From: an uncultured Actinomycetes bacterium
GTDB taxonomy: Bacteria; Actinomycetota; Acidimicrobiia; Acidimicrobiales; RAAP-2
NCBI GenBank assembly: GCA_903847955.1
Contig: CAINFA010000053.1
Location: 1 to 37,912 of the forward strand
Reading direction: 5' to 3'
DNA: 37,912 bases
The position numbers were made by a program, and so were the translations under genes. The notes under the pieces are model-generated. The model had not been told where the DNA came from, did not search any database, and was given only the letters and a program-made list of their open reading frames with translations. Below, in pieces: positions 37,826 through 37,912 of this stretch (within the stretch, counting starts at the first letter, position 1; the number at the start of each line of letters is the position of its first letter).

Positions 37826-37912
37826 TCAGCTCGCAGCCGAGCAGACGGTCTCGGTGATGAGTCGGGAGACCACGTAGGGGTCCATGTTGGCGTTGGGGCG
37901 ACGGTCCTCGAG
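37826..37912 (-). CDS. C-terminal 28 aa of a second glutamine synthetase, GSII-like (truncated by window edge)
   Basis: Minus-strand translation to the window edge: LEDRRPNANMDPYVVSRLITETVCSAAS*; 'EDRRPxANxDPYxVxRL' is the GSII C-terminal motif. Not in the ORF track. Confidence 0.8.
   Translation of the reverse strand, partial: LEDRRPNANMDPYVVSRLITETVCSAAS

Noticed and set aside
1-37912. Defence island, prophage, IS element or BGC
   Set aside because: No integrase, transposase, capsid, restriction, toxin-antitoxin, NRPS/PKS or RiPP enzyme signature was recognised.

Overview
GC-rich actinobacterial chromosomal window, probably Acidimicrobiia-like (taxonomy inferred from gene content and promoter style only). 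No phage, IS element or CRISPR array was seen. Left to right: a PCuAC / BlaI-type regulator / M56 peptidase operon; an exported-protein island (L-type-lectin-like proteins, a large surface protein, a phospholipase C-like phosphoesterase, an SGNH-like/propeller fusion) interrupted by an LLM-flavin oxidoreductase and a Gfo/Idh/MocA oxidoreductase; an FAD amine-oxidase-like protein; a lipoprotein; a TldD/TldE pair; a complete peptide ABC transporter (SBP plus dppBCDF-like genes); tRNA-Pro(CGG); a CBS/CorC protein and a receiver-only regulator; two ArsA-type ATPases next to WhiB; a VKOR and CxxC-protein pair; NUDIX; Mrp; an ErpA/HesB protein; a compact 2Fe-2S/molybdenum-hydroxylase-like fusion; RidA; a membrane protein; chorismate mutase; and glnA, a GlnR-like regulator and the C-terminus of a second (GSII-type) glutamine synthetase. 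Most interesting signals: (1) an SGNH-like domain missing its catalytic Ser, Asn and His, fused to seven propeller-like repeats, and preceded by an apparent leaderless 13-codon ORF coupled to it by GTGA; (2) a duplicated Shine-Dalgarno segment whose shared anti-SD arm could form two mutually exclusive hairpins in the 5' UTR of a lectin-like gene; (3) a strict TANNNT-N6-RTG promoter signature at eight sites, implying leaderless transcription; (4) a shortened 2Fe-2S plus Moco-domain fusion; (5) interlocked stop codons at convergent gene junctions.
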